DNA of 64,000 nt, from assembly GCF_005843885.1 (NCBI RefSeq), contig NZ_CP040443.1, positions 4,464,001 through 4,528,000 on the forward strand. The letters are read 5' to 3'. The notes beneath the pieces are model-generated. The model was not told the origin of the DNA, ran no database searches, and was given only the letters and a program-made list of their open reading frames with translations. The stretch comes from Escherichia sp. E4742. GTDB taxonomy: Bacteria; Pseudomonadota; Gammaproteobacteria; Enterobacterales; Enterobacteriaceae. A program made the position numbers and the translations under genes. Below are positions 43,106 to 52,336 of the stretch, piece by piece (position 1 is the stretch's first letter; every line of letters begins with the position of its first letter).

Positions 43106-44030
43106 TGATTTTTGCGCCTTTATTCTGACTCACGGGCGACCGGACAAAGTTCTGACTTACCGGACGTTGCGTCGTGCTGGCTATACCGGGAAAATTTTTA
43201 TCATTGTCGATGATGAAGACAAGACCTGGCATCAGTACGTAGCTGAATTTGGTGAACAGGTGCTGGTGTTTTCCAAAGCCGATATCGCCAGTCGTTTTGA
43301 CGAAGCCGATAATCTCGGTGACCGCCGTTCAATTTTTTACGCCCGTAATGCCTGTTTCGACCTGGCAAAAATGGTCGGGTGTAAATACTTCATTCAGCTC
43401 GATGATGATTATCACGAGTTCCAGTTTCGGGTGGATCGCAACTATGACCAGGCCTATTTTCCGATAAGGAAACTGGATGCGATCCTTTCTGAAATGCTGG
43501 CGTATTACGAATCAATACCCGCGCTTTCCATCGCTATGTCGCAGGGCGGGGATTTTCTTGGTGACAATGGCGCTCATGCTTCATGGGTGAAACGTAAGGC
43601 AATGAACAGCTTTATCTGTTCGGTTGACCGACCGTTCTCATTCATGGGACGCATTAACGAGGATGTGAATACGTACACGAATCTCGGTCGCCGTGGAGAA
43701 TTGTTTATGACGATCGGTGCTGTCCAGTTAGGGCAGAAACAGACGCAGAAAAACAGTGGCGGAATGACCGAGCTGTATCTGGATTCCGGAACCTACGTTA
43801 AAAGTTTTTACTCCGTCATGTATGCACCGTCGTGCGTAAAAATCTCACTGATGGGCGCCAGCCATAAACGCATTCACCACCAGGTCACCTGGAACAACGC
43901 TGCAGTAAAAATTCTTCACGAAAAATACAGGAAGAAGACACCCTGCATATCAATGGGGGTGACAAATGATTCCGTATTCGAAAGTCGAGTCTCTGGCAGC
44001 GTGCCGGATGACTGCACAACAAATCGCTGA
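43092..44030 (+). CDS. glycosyltransferase-like protein resembling TET-associated glycosyltransferases
   Basis: 312 residues from the ATG at 43092; GTG at 43098 or ATG at 43077 are alternatives because the GGGGAGGAG lies very close. A GT-A-like pattern is present: FCAFILTHGRPDKVLTYRTL, FIIVDDEDKTW, a nucleotide-sugar site in YFIQLDDDYHEF (DxD), and SIAMSQGGDFLG. This arrangement next to ParB and terminase matches what I recall of the TAGT family, which sugars modified bases in phage DNA. No TET/JBP oxygenase or methylase is found in the window, so the acceptor is unknown. The last 65 bases overlap the next gene. Confidence 0.6.
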   Translation: MNVRDDFCAFILTHGRPDKVLTYRTLRRAGYTGKIFIIVDDEDKTWHQYVAEFGEQVLVFSKADIASRFDEADNLGDRRSIFYARNACFDLAKMVGCKYFIQLDDDYHEFQFRVDRNYDQAYFPIRKLDAILSEMLAYYESIPALSIAMSQGGDFLGDNGAHASWVKRKAMNSFICSVDRPFSFMGRINEDVNTYTNLGRRGELFMTIGAVQLGQKQTQKNSGGMTELYLDSGTYVKSFYSVMYAPSCVKISLMGASHKRIHHQVTWNNAAVKILHEKYRKKTPCISMGVTNDSVFESRVSGSVPDDCTTNR

Positions 44031-44217
44031 CGTTCTGGATGTTGATCTGAATCGACTGAAAGAAAATCGGGAAGCAATGACAAATTTTTATGCGTCCATC
44101 CGTAAGGGCAGAGCGAAAGGTGAAGCCGAGTTACGGGCGGCATTGTTTAAGCTTGCCAGAAAAGGGGATGCCTTTGCTCTGCGCGAACTACTCAGGGTGG
44201 ATAAAAATCAGGACTAA
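43966..44217 (+). CDS. small helix-turn-helix protein before terminase
   Basis: 83 residues from the ATG at 43966 (GGGGGTGACAA upstream). CRMTAQQIADVLDVDLNRLKEN is helix-turn-helix-like, followed by FKLARKGDAFALRELLRV. It sits 3 bases before the terminase small subunit gene and may help DNA recognition in packaging or regulate late genes; neither is proven. Confidence 0.6.
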   Translation: MIPYSKVESLAACRMTAQQIADVLDVDLNRLKENREAMTNFYASIRKGRAKGEAELRAALFKLARKGDAFALRELLRVDKNQD

Positions 44218-44220
44218 CTG

Positions 44221-45303
44221 ATGAGCAGACCGGACTGGGGGGCGTTGCAGCAGGAGTATATTGCTGAATACACCCGCTCCGGTATATCTCCGGTGGCATG
44301 GTGTGAAGCAAGGGGACTGAATTACGCAACAGCCCGTCGTTACATCAAAAAACCTCCGAAAAATGCGCAGGCAGAAGTGCGCAAAACTGCGCAAAAAGAT
44401 GCGCAAAAGAAAACTGCGCAAAAGCGAACCGGCAAAACGGGGAAGGAAAAATCCAGAGTGGTTGTTTCTCCCGTTGCAGGAAATGATCAGGAAATTTTAT
44501 TCAATCCCGATGAATTCGGCATCTCAGAGCAGCAGACGAAATTTGCGATGCTGGTTGCACAGGGGAGAAAACTCGTTGAGGCATATCGCCTGGCAGGATA
44601 CGAGTCAGAGGGGAATGCGGCCTACGTAACTGCCAGCCAGCTCCTAAGAAATCCTAAGGTTTATCGGGCTATCTCATGGTTCCGCAATCAGTACCAGAAA
44701 CGCTATACCGCAGACCTGGATTTACTGGTGAGTCAGTTGATGGCCATTGTCCAGGCCGACCCCAATCAGTTGGCACAATTTCGCCGTGTTAACTGCCGTT
44801 ATTGCTGGGGCGAGAATCATCACTACCAGTGGCGCGATATAGCAGAATTCGATAAGGCAGCGGCGCAGGCTTCCAGAGATGGCAAACTCGAACCGGAATA
44901 TGGAGGCCTTGGCTTTGTTGATAACGCCATACCCAATCCGGACTGCCCGAAGTGCTGCGGTGAGGGAACAGGACAGCTTTATATGGCTGATACCACTCTG
45001 CTTGATGGGGATGCGAGGCAATTATATGCAGGGGCAAAGCTCGGGAAATTTGGTGTTGAGATCCTGCTGGAGGATAAGGCTGCCGCCCGGCGCGAACTTA
45101 TCAAGCTGATAATGGCGACGAAAGGAAGTTCTGCTGGTGGTGCAACTGACAGTCGCAATGATCTGGAGCTTGAAGGACTGAGGCTTCGCAATGAAAAGCT
45201 GCGCACTGAGATTGAAAACCTCAAAAAAGGCGTGGGTGGTGAGAATAACGAAATAATTATCCACAACTCTCTGCCGATGCCGGGAGTGAATAATGTCGAT
45301 TGA
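44221..45303 (+). CDS. terminase small subunit
   Basis: The 360-residue protein has an N-terminal helix-turn-helix (SPVAWCEARGLNYATARRYI), a Lys/Gln-rich linker, and a Terminase_2-type domain (EQQTKFAMLVAQGRKLVEAYRLAGYESEGNAAYVTASQLLRNPKVYRAI). A zinc-like region follows (CRYCWGENHHYQW ... CPKCCGEGTG, about 198-255). It recognises the packaging site and regulates the large subunit. It overlaps the large subunit gene by 11 bases. Confidence 0.85.
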   Translation: MSRPDWGALQQEYIAEYTRSGISPVAWCEARGLNYATARRYIKKPPKNAQAEVRKTAQKDAQKKTAQKRTGKTGKEKSRVVVSPVAGNDQEILFNPDEFGISEQQTKFAMLVAQGRKLVEAYRLAGYESEGNAAYVTASQLLRNPKVYRAISWFRNQYQKRYTADLDLLVSQLMAIVQADPNQLAQFRRVNCRYCWGENHHYQWRDIAEFDKAAAQASRDGKLEPEYGGLGFVDNAIPNPDCPKCCGEGTGQLYMADTTLLDGDARQLYAGAKLGKFGVEILLEDKAAARRELIKLIMATKGSSAGGATDSRNDLELEGLRLRNEKLRTEIENLKKGVGGENNEIIIHNSLPMPGVNNVD

Positions 45304-46621
45304 AATCTACCTCCCAAAACCTCATGAGGGGCAAATAGCTGCATGGACGGCGGCAATAGAGGAACGCTTCCACGCGGTATGCTGTGGTCGTCGCTGGGGT
45401 AAAACGGTGATGCTGGTGAATATCGCTACCAGTTTCGCGACGCGGAAATTTGCCGTTCCTACCACCGGGCAGCTTATCGCGGGTAGGGTGGGGATTTTTA
45501 CCGCACAATACCGCCAGTACCAGGAAATCTGGGATGAAATTAGCGCCGTTCTGCAACCGCTGATCCTCAGCCAGTCAAAAAATGAAAAGCGCATCATTCT
45601 CCGTAATGGGGGGCGCATCGACTTTTGGGTAACGGACAATAACAAACTGGCCGGGCGTGGGCGTAAGTATCACGCTGTACTGATTGATGAGGCCGCATTC
45701 ACTAAAGCGCCGGAAATGCTCGAGGAAATCTGGCCCCGCGCTATACGCCCGACGCTTGTCGATTACCGTGGCTGTGCGTGGGTATTTTCCACACCAAACG
45801 GTATCGACGAGAGCAATTTTTTCTACGCGATATGCCACGATGAATCCCTGGGATTTGTCATGCACCATGCGCCAACTTCATCGAATCCGTATATTCCGAA
45901 AGAAGAACTGGAGGAAACGGAGAAGAAATCCGATCCGCGCGTCTGGCAGCAGGAATATCTTGCCGAGTTCGTGGACTGGTCCAAAGACGCGTTACTCGAT
46001 GTCGATAAGCTGCTGGTGGACGGTCAGCCGATTGAGATGCCGCCGCACTGCGACATGATTTTCGCAGTGATGGATACGGCGCTGAAAGGCGGGACCGAAA
46101 ATGATGGTACTGGCGTGGTGTATTTCGCTTATGAGTCCTCGTATTCTGATGAACCGAAGCTCACGATTATCGACTGGGATGTTACCCAGATTAAAGCGTC
46201 GCTGCTTCCGGAGTACATCCCCGGCGTGTATGACAACCTTGAACGCCTGGAGAAATTGTGCCGCCCGCGTCTGGGCAGCCAGGGAATTTTTATGGAAGAC
46301 GCTGCGATGGGGGCAATCCTCAACCAGAAGGCGGAAACCGAAGGCTGGGATATGACGCCGATTAAATCGGCACTAACCAGCAAAGGCAAAGACGAACGGG
46401 CGGTGATGGCATCCGGATATCACTATCAGGGGATGTGCAAAATCGTCCGGGAGGCTTACGACAAGACCGTTTCATTCAAACGCACCACTGCAAACCACCT
46501 CGTTAAACAAATCGCCGGGTTCCACCTGGCAGACAAAGACGCGCATAAACGTGCTGATGACCTTTTCGATTGTTATACCTACGGATTGATCATCGCGCAC
46601 GGTAATTACGCGGCGTTGTAA
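45293..46621 (+). CDS. terminase large subunit
   Basis: 442 residues. ATPase motifs: Walker A-like CCGRRWGKTVM (about 33-43) and Walker B VLIDEAAF (about 127-134). The C-terminal nuclease domain begins near 250 with MIFAVMDTALKGG and ends with a DDLFDCYTYG helix carrying conserved Asp residues. Powers DNA translocation into the prohead and cuts the concatemer. Confidence 0.93.
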   Translation: MSIEIYLPKPHEGQIAAWTAAIEERFHAVCCGRRWGKTVMLVNIATSFATRKFAVPTTGQLIAGRVGIFTAQYRQYQEIWDEISAVLQPLILSQSKNEKRIILRNGGRIDFWVTDNNKLAGRGRKYHAVLIDEAAFTKAPEMLEEIWPRAIRPTLVDYRGCAWVFSTPNGIDESNFFYAICHDESLGFVMHHAPTSSNPYIPKEELEETEKKSDPRVWQQEYLAEFVDWSKDALLDVDKLLVDGQPIEMPPHCDMIFAVMDTALKGGTENDGTGVVYFAYESSYSDEPKLTIIDWDVTQIKASLLPEYIPGVYDNLERLEKLCRPRLGSQGIFMEDAAMGAILNQKAETEGWDMTPIKSALTSKGKDERAVMASGYHYQGMCKIVREAYDKTVSFKRTTANHLVKQIAGFHLADKDAHKRADDLFDCYTYGLIIAHGNYAAL

Positions 46622-46637
46622 AAATCAGGATATTTTG

Positions 46638-48074
46638 ATGGCAGAGATCGAGATTACTGGCGGCCTCGATTCAGCACTGATGCGTATTCTTGAGGCTGAA
46701 GAAATTCAGCCGGGAACCGATATCGGCTATGAATTGTGTAAGCTGCTGTGGCAATTCCATCCTCTGGGCGGAAAACTTGTTGAAAAACCCATACTGATGG
46801 CGATGTGTAAGCCGCGCCAGTATAACGTGGAGACAGACCCTGACGAGAGGGTTGTGCGGCGTTTTCAGGAGGTATGGGAACGCATGAAGGTCAACGAGAA
46901 GATTAAAAATCTGTTTTTTCTGTCTCGTTGCTACGGTGCCGCAGCGATCGGCGTGGGCACCGACAGTGTTCCATGTCGTGAGCCGCTTCCGACATTCGGA
47001 CTGACAGAAGAGGATGTGTATATCAACGCGTGGGATCCGTTGAACGCTTCCGGTTCGATGGTGACTGACCAGAACCCCAACAGCCCGTTTTTCCAGGAAG
47101 CCAATAAAAAGCTGAAGATTGGCGGAAAAGACTGGCATCCGTCACGCACACTGAAAATCTTCAACGGCACACCGATTTATCTGGAGTTTCAGAGTTCATC
47201 GTTCGGATTCACCGGGCGAAGCGTGTTTCAGCGAGTTCTTTATTCCCTGAAATCCTATATCAATACGATGGAGGCGAATGATCTCGTCAGCCAGAAGGCA
47301 GGCGTACTGGTGGCTAAAGTTGTGCAGAACGGTTCGAAAATTGACGGGATCATGGCTGCTGCCACGGGGCGTAAAAGAGAAAACGTGAAAGCCGCCAAAA
47401 ATAAAGGCGTGTTGAGTATTGGAAAAGACGAAGACGTAAGTTCACTGAACCTGCAAAACATCGACGGGGCGCTGAATACATCCCGCGACAACATCATTGC
47501 TGATATTGCCGCCGGGAGTGACGTTCCGGCCATTATTATCAAGGAAGAAGCGTTCAGTAACGGATTCGGTGAAGGTAAGGAGGACTCGAAAGCCATCAGC
47601 CAGTATATCGATGGTGTACGCCAGCAGATTGAACCTGTGATGGATTATTTCGAACGCCTGGTGCAGTACATCGCCTGGAACGAGGAATTTTATCAGTCGC
47701 TGAAAAATGATTACCCGGACATCATAACCGACGACTATAAAACCACGTTTTACCAGTGGCGACGTGAATTTACCGCGACGTGGCAGGAGCTGGTGGAGGA
47801 GTCGCCGGACAAACGCCGGGAAAGCGACAGTAAAGTGATTCAACAGGCGATAGCACTTTTCTCTGCCGTGTCGCCACAGGTTGATCCTGAAAACCGCGCC
47901 GCCCTCGCTGAATGGCTGGCAAGCCTTGTTAATGCCACGCAAACCTATGGCGAAGCTCCACTCATCATTGATGTGGACGCGCTGGCGAATTATGAACCAC
48001 CGAAGCAGGAGACGCCTGATGGCAATTTCCAGCCGGGCGGTGAGGAAGAAGAAACGGATCAGGACGCTGTATGA
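46638..48074 (+). CDS. portal protein (DUF1073 type)
   Basis: 478 residues from the ATG at 46638; a TTG one codon earlier is not needed. The DUF1073/phage portal family is recognised by LFFLSRCYGAAAIGVGTDS, AWDPLNASGSM, PTRTLKIFNG-like spacing and IADIAAGSDVPAIIIKEEAFSNGFG. Twelve copies form the portal ring at one capsid vertex. The Glu-rich tail overlaps the next gene by 56 bases. Confidence 0.88.
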   Translation: MAEIEITGGLDSALMRILEAEEIQPGTDIGYELCKLLWQFHPLGGKLVEKPILMAMCKPRQYNVETDPDERVVRRFQEVWERMKVNEKIKNLFFLSRCYGAAAIGVGTDSVPCREPLPTFGLTEEDVYINAWDPLNASGSMVTDQNPNSPFFQEANKKLKIGGKDWHPSRTLKIFNGTPIYLEFQSSSFGFTGRSVFQRVLYSLKSYINTMEANDLVSQKAGVLVAKVVQNGSKIDGIMAAATGRKRENVKAAKNKGVLSIGKDEDVSSLNLQNIDGALNTSRDNIIADIAAGSDVPAIIIKEEAFSNGFGEGKEDSKAISQYIDGVRQQIEPVMDYFERLVQYIAWNEEFYQSLKNDYPDIITDDYKTTFYQWRREFTATWQELVEESPDKRRESDSKVIQQAIALFSAVSPQVDPENRAALAEWLASLVNATQTYGEAPLIIDVDALANYEPPKQETPDGNFQPGGEEEETDQDAV

Positions 48075-48852
48075 GGTTCTGACGGATGCCGTTAACAACT
48101 ACGTAAATCACGGGTGGGATAGCGAAAAATCATTGCTCGAATGGTGCCGGAAACTCCGTGTAGCCGCTCAGCGAGAAACCCCTGATGATACCGTAGCCAG
48201 AAAACACCTCACCGCTATCTACAGCCGTCTTGTCATCGACGGCGGGGCATTACGGGATCAGCCTCCTGACGGCCCTAAAAAAATCACTGTTGAAAAACTG
48301 AAACCTGAGTTTCGCAAGGAACTCGACAGGCGAATTTTCGCCAGTGCCAACCTGATAAAACTCAACCGAGAACAGGCCATCGAGAAAACCATACAGCGTT
48401 TTCAGGGGTGGGTTACGTCCATTCCGCCTGGCGGGGTGAGCGAAATTGATCGCCGGGAAGTGAAGGCCGGGTTTCAGAAATCCGTGAAGGATATGGATTT
48501 TATCAGTCGCCGGGTGGCAATTGACCAGGGGCATAAGCTGGCAAGCAACGTTAAGTATCTGCTGGCTGTTCAGAGTGGTGCGATTGCTCTGCGCTGGCAT
48601 TCGAACTGGCGGCGTCCGGGCTACAAATACCGACAGGACCACAAAGAGCGCGACGAGACAATTTATCTCCTCCGCGATTCGTGGGCGCTGGAGCAGGGGC
48701 TGATAAAGCCCGTAAATGGTTTTTATGACGAAATCACTGCTGCCGGGGAGGAGGTTTATTGCAGTTGCGATGCACTGCCGATCTACGCCCCTCAGAAACT
48801 ACCCGACGAATTTTTAACGGAGAAGGGCAAACGTGAGTTTAACCGAGCTTGA
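48019..48852 (+). CDS. minor head / head-morphogenesis protein
   Basis: 277 residues from the ATG at 48019 (GCAGGAGACGCCTG upstream). Basic N-terminus, helical middle and a C-terminal Cys region (EEVYCSCDALPIYAP). Lies in the usual Mu gpF / head morphogenesis position between portal and protease. Assignment is by position and general pattern. Confidence 0.65.
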   Translation: MAISSRAVRKKKRIRTLYEVLTDAVNNYVNHGWDSEKSLLEWCRKLRVAAQRETPDDTVARKHLTAIYSRLVIDGGALRDQPPDGPKKITVEKLKPEFRKELDRRIFASANLIKLNREQAIEKTIQRFQGWVTSIPPGGVSEIDRREVKAGFQKSVKDMDFISRRVAIDQGHKLASNVKYLLAVQSGAIALRWHSNWRRPGYKYRQDHKERDETIYLLRDSWALEQGLIKPVNGFYDEITAAGEEVYCSCDALPIYAPQKLPDEFLTEKGKREFNRA

Positions 48853-50155
48853 AGTGGCAGAACGCATCAGGGACGGAACCGTACCGTCTCCGGTGAAATT
48901 CTCCAACATGTGGCTGGTGAATTTGCGAATAACCGGAACCGGGCTCGCCTATCGCGCCGGGCTGAAAGAGCACGTATGGCGTGCTCCAAAGCTCTATCTG
49001 AATGAGGAGTTTTTAAGGCGATGCAATGGCCTTCCGGTTATCGCAAACCATCCTGACGACGCAGTTCTGACGGAGGAGGATTTTAAATCGCGGATCGTCG
49101 GTAGCGTCATGCTGCCGTATATCCGGGGTGATGAGGTATGGGCGGTGTGCCGCGTTTACCTCCAGAGCATTGTTGAAGAAATCACTGAGGGGGATGTTTC
49201 GACAAGCCCGTCGGTGGTGTTCAACAGCACATCAGGAAATGTGGAGGTACAGGAAGGTGACACCAATTTTTTAATCGAAGGCGTTCCTTTCCTTGTTGAT
49301 CACATTGCCCTGGTGACGAAAGACCACGGCTCGCTGGGCGTGTGGGATAAAGACCGGATCCCCGCAGGGGTTGAAGTGACAAACACAGGTGAAATCGAGA
49401 TGGAAAAAGAAGAACTCCAGGCCCTGTTACAGGGGGTTGTGAGCGATGCCCTGCAAGGCATTAATCAGAAAATCGATGGTGTCGTTACGCGCATGGACTC
49501 TCTGGAACAGCGGGACAAAGCGCGGGCGGACGCCGAAGATCAGGCGAAAAAAGAGGCCGGAGAAAAGGCCAAAGCCGATGAAGCCGCAGAGGAACAGCGT
49601 AAAGCTGATGAAGCTGCGGCAAAGGAGGCGGAAGAAAAAGCCAAAGCTGACGAGGCAGCAGCCAAAGACGCTGAGGAGAAAGCAAAGGCTGATTCCGAAG
49701 CGGAAGAACAGCGTAAGGCTGACGAGGAGGCAGAAAAAGAACGCAATGACTCTGCCCTGGCAGAAGCGCAGGCAAAAGCCGACTCCGCATTCAGTGCCTG
49801 CGGTAAAAACGCGCCAGCACCGTTTTCTGGTGAAAATGCGCTGGACTACCGCAAGCGTGCGCTAATCGCTATGCAGAAACACTCTCCGGCACATAAGGAC
49901 GTCAATATTCGCGCGATTGCGGATTCTGCAACGCTGGCTGTGCTTGAGGACGCAATTTTCAGTGCCGCCCGTCAGTCCATCGAAAAAGAAATGATGAGTA
50001 CGCAGGGGCAACTGCATAAACGTATCCGCAACGATGAAGCCGGGCGTCGCATTACTGAATATCAGGGCGATCCGAACGTCTGGCTGAGTGCCTTCAAAAT
50101 TCCGGGGCGTCGTCTGGCAAAAATTAACACTCAAGGGAGCCTGAACAATGGCTGA
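48833..50155 (+). CDS. DUF2213 prohead protease with repetitive coiled-coil and scaffold-like tail
   Basis: 440 residues from a GTG at 48833. The N-terminal 180 residues are DUF2213 (GLPVIANHPDD, SPSVVFNSTSGN, VPFLVDHIALV), the likely protease. Residues about 235-310 consist of degenerate Ala/Glu/Lys repeats of the AEEQRKADEAA/AEEKAKADEAA type, a long charged helix. Then comes a helical domain (residues about 318-440) that probably acts as scaffold. A fused protease-scaffold is known in several phages. It overlaps genes at both ends. Confidence 0.75.
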   Translation: MSLTELEVAERIRDGTVPSPVKFSNMWLVNLRITGTGLAYRAGLKEHVWRAPKLYLNEEFLRRCNGLPVIANHPDDAVLTEEDFKSRIVGSVMLPYIRGDEVWAVCRVYLQSIVEEITEGDVSTSPSVVFNSTSGNVEVQEGDTNFLIEGVPFLVDHIALVTKDHGSLGVWDKDRIPAGVEVTNTGEIEMEKEELQALLQGVVSDALQGINQKIDGVVTRMDSLEQRDKARADAEDQAKKEAGEKAKADEAAEEQRKADEAAAKEAEEKAKADEAAAKDAEEKAKADSEAEEQRKADEEAEKERNDSALAEAQAKADSAFSACGKNAPAPFSGENALDYRKRALIAMQKHSPAHKDVNIRAIADSATLAVLEDAIFSAARQSIEKEMMSTQGQLHKRIRNDEAGRRITEYQGDPNVWLSAFKIPGRRLAKINTQGSLNNG

Positions 50156-50765
50156 TATTAACTTTCATCCGTTTAAAAACCGTGGAGCATTTGGTGGCCT
50201 TTTTAACGTCGAATCCCGTGGGCTGATGCAGGGGGATGCGCAGGATGATCCGGCAATTCGTCTGCAACTTTGCTCCGGACGACTGGACAGCAAAATCACT
50301 GAACCGGTATGGGGTGGTGTCGGTGTTATCGAGTGCATCGCTCCCGCGAAAGACAGCGTTAACGGGGCGGTTATCAAGCAGGCCACGAAGGACGCCTGTA
50401 ACGCATTTACAGTCTTTAATCAGGCATTTCATGGCATTACCACGTCGGATAATCCGGTGCCGTTATATCTCGCGGGTGGCTTTGTTCACTATTACCGCGT
50501 TGGCTCAGGCGCCCGCATTCCTCTCCCGGTCAGTGCAGAAGTTGTTGCGTTGGCTGATGGCAATAACACCGTTGCTGCCAGTGGTTTTGTGTGGGATCTG
50601 ACAAATAACGTCATTGATGTTTACACGGGAACGCCGGGGGCTAACCCGAAAGTGGACATTAAGTTGCTGATGGTTTCAGTTGAAGGAAACCTGACGGTGA
50701 AAAAAGAGGATGGCGGTAACGTTGTCTGGGAAATCGGCAAGCCGTGCGGCCTGTTTTTAATTTAA
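50148..50765 (+). CDS. head decoration / structural protein
   Basis: A 205-residue beta-rich protein (MADINFHPFKNRGAFGGLFN ... IGKPCGLFLI) between the scaffold-protease and the major capsid protein. The position is that of a decoration or cement protein. No specific family recognised. Confidence 0.6.
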   Translation: MADINFHPFKNRGAFGGLFNVESRGLMQGDAQDDPAIRLQLCSGRLDSKITEPVWGGVGVIECIAPAKDSVNGAVIKQATKDACNAFTVFNQAFHGITTSDNPVPLYLAGGFVHYYRVGSGARIPLPVSAEVVALADGNNTVAASGFVWDLTNNVIDVYTGTPGANPKVDIKLLMVSVEGNLTVKKEDGGNVVWEIGKPCGLFLI

Positions 50766-50779
50766 GGGGATATTAATTA

Positions 50780-51808
50780 ATGAGCGCATTTACTCCCGCG
50801 ACTACTTTTGTGTCGCCGTCAATGGTGCTGCCGGAAATGATCGTGCAACAGAGCATGGCTTCCGGGGCGTTTGAAGTCCTGGCTGGTGGTGCTCCAGCGG
50901 TAAAAATCAGTTCCAGTGATTTGATGGTCTATCAGAAATATCTGCGCATGACCTCGCAGGCGCAGGTCAGCCAGTCTCTGCCGGGCCAGTTACCGTCTTC
51001 CAGTATCTCTGGCGGCTATGACGGGATGATGACTTACCGAATTTCTTCCCGTTCGCAATACAGCTATCTCGATACTGATGCAGCAGATCGCTGGGGCTAT
51101 TCTCTGATTGAAGGCCTGCGCCTGGCTAACCGCCAGGGACACGCTCAAATGTTGCGTAATATGCTGCTGTATGGCGTGAATGCAGCTAATAACGAGGGGA
51201 TCACCAACTCCCCGAACGCAGTGACACTGAATCTGGGTAACGACAGCAAAGGCAATGATTCATATACCACCTGGGATTCCGGCGAGATGGCTAAATTTAT
51301 GCTTGGCCTGATTGCTGACCAGAAAACCCGCATGTTGCTGTTGGGGCAGCCATTAACGACTGTTATTCTGAGCCCACAGCGATTCATGAAGGCGCTGGAG
51401 TGGACAGGAATTGTTGAGCTGACCAGTTACTAGCGTCCTGGTGGTGGTACCGGAACGGTGGGAACGATGGTTAAAGACGTCGCCGATAAGGCGACGGGCG
51501 ATGACATCATTTTCTGCCAGGATGACACGCTGATTGGTAAGGGGGCTGGTGGTAGTGACCTGATCATCGTTACGAACCCGACGATTGAGGTTCCGGAAGC
51601 GCGTCACGCTATTAACACCAATATTTTCTCCACGCTGGTCCCTAACCAGCAGGCCGTCAACGTGATGTTCTGCGACATGGCAGCGCCGACGGAAATCCCG
51701 TCCCCTATGCCGGATGGCGGCCTGACCACGTTGTATACCATGCGCGCGACGCCGGGCTGGAACTTCCGCCCTGAGGGGATCACCCTGTTGTCTGCCAAAT
51801 ACGCATAA
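50780..51808 (+). pseudogene. major capsid protein (DUF2184 type) with in-frame amber codon
   Basis: The frame starts at 50780 (GGGGATATTAATTA upstream) and reads DUF2184-like sequence to VELTSY, where TAG at 51431-51433 interrupts it. It continues in the same frame as RPGGGTGTVGTMVKDVADK to AEGITLLSAKYA-like end at 51808. Without the stop it would be 342 residues, a normal capsid size. A single C-to-T change from a glutamine codon (CAG) explains it. As read, only a 217-residue fragment forms unless the amber is suppressed. The downstream reinitiation frame begins at 51458. Confidence 0.8.
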
Positions 51809-51827
51809 ACGTTCAATCTGATAACGC

Positions 51828-51852
51828 GGGGAGCTAAATGCTCCCCTTTTTT
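51828..51852 (+). terminator. hairpin with T-tract after the capsid gene
   Basis: GGGGAGC / GCTCCCC with TAAAT loop and T6 (51828-51852), 20 bases after the capsid stop. Within a late operon this may set the excess of capsid mRNA over downstream genes. Confidence 0.85.
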
Positions 51853-51865
51853 GTGGGAAAAATTT

Positions 51866-52336
51866 ATGAAGCTCTACATCGCTAACTGCTCACGTCAGCC
51901 GCACACGTTCAACTACAAACTCCCCGAAAAAACGCAGTCGTTCGGTGTGACAATTCCGTCCGGACGTCAGCATATGATCGAAAATCAGTCCGATATTATC
52001 GACCACATCATCCGACAGCATGAACCTTACGGATTTCAGCGTTGTGACAAGGTGGACAAGAATTTTTCCGGTATCTGCTATTCCATCGATAAACCTGTGA
52101 GCGTCGGTCGCATTGAGGATTGCGCGGAGCAGAAAACGGAAAATCTGGAATCCATGTCAGAGGAAATTCTCGCGGCCAGCGCCGTATCGCTGAATAACGC
52201 GGTGGATCAGGCAGTGATTCAGAGCGGCGAAAAACCTCAACCTGGCGGTATTGAGATGGAAATCACCGGGGAAGCGATCAACACCGAACAGGAAAATCCG
52301 CCCAGCACAAAGCGAAATATTAAGGTTAAAAAATAA
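51866..52336 (+). CDS. structural protein following the capsid gene
   Basis: 156 residues from the ATG at 51866. The N-terminal beta region (MKLYIANCSRQPHTFNYKLP ... TIPSGRQHMIENQSDIIDHII) is followed by an acidic, disordered tail. Its place after the capsid gene suggests a head or head-tail accessory protein. Overlaps the next start by one base (TAATG). Confidence 0.6.
   Translation: MKLYIANCSRQPHTFNYKLPEKTQSFGVTIPSGRQHMIENQSDIIDHIIRQHEPYGFQRCDKVDKNFSGICYSIDKPVSVGRIEDCAEQKTENLESMSEEILAASAVSLNNAVDQAVIQSGEKPQPGGIEMEITGEAINTEQENPPSTKRNIKVKK

Noticed and set aside
42119..44030. ParB gene as a partition system
   Set aside because: There is no ParA or parS-like repeat and the phage integrates; the location by terminase and glycosyltransferase fits DNA modification better.
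49485..49790. Long antisense frames rich in Leu/Pro opposite the repeat region
   Set aside because: They are mirror frames created by the GC-rich AEEKAKADE codon repeats and lack ribosome-binding sites.
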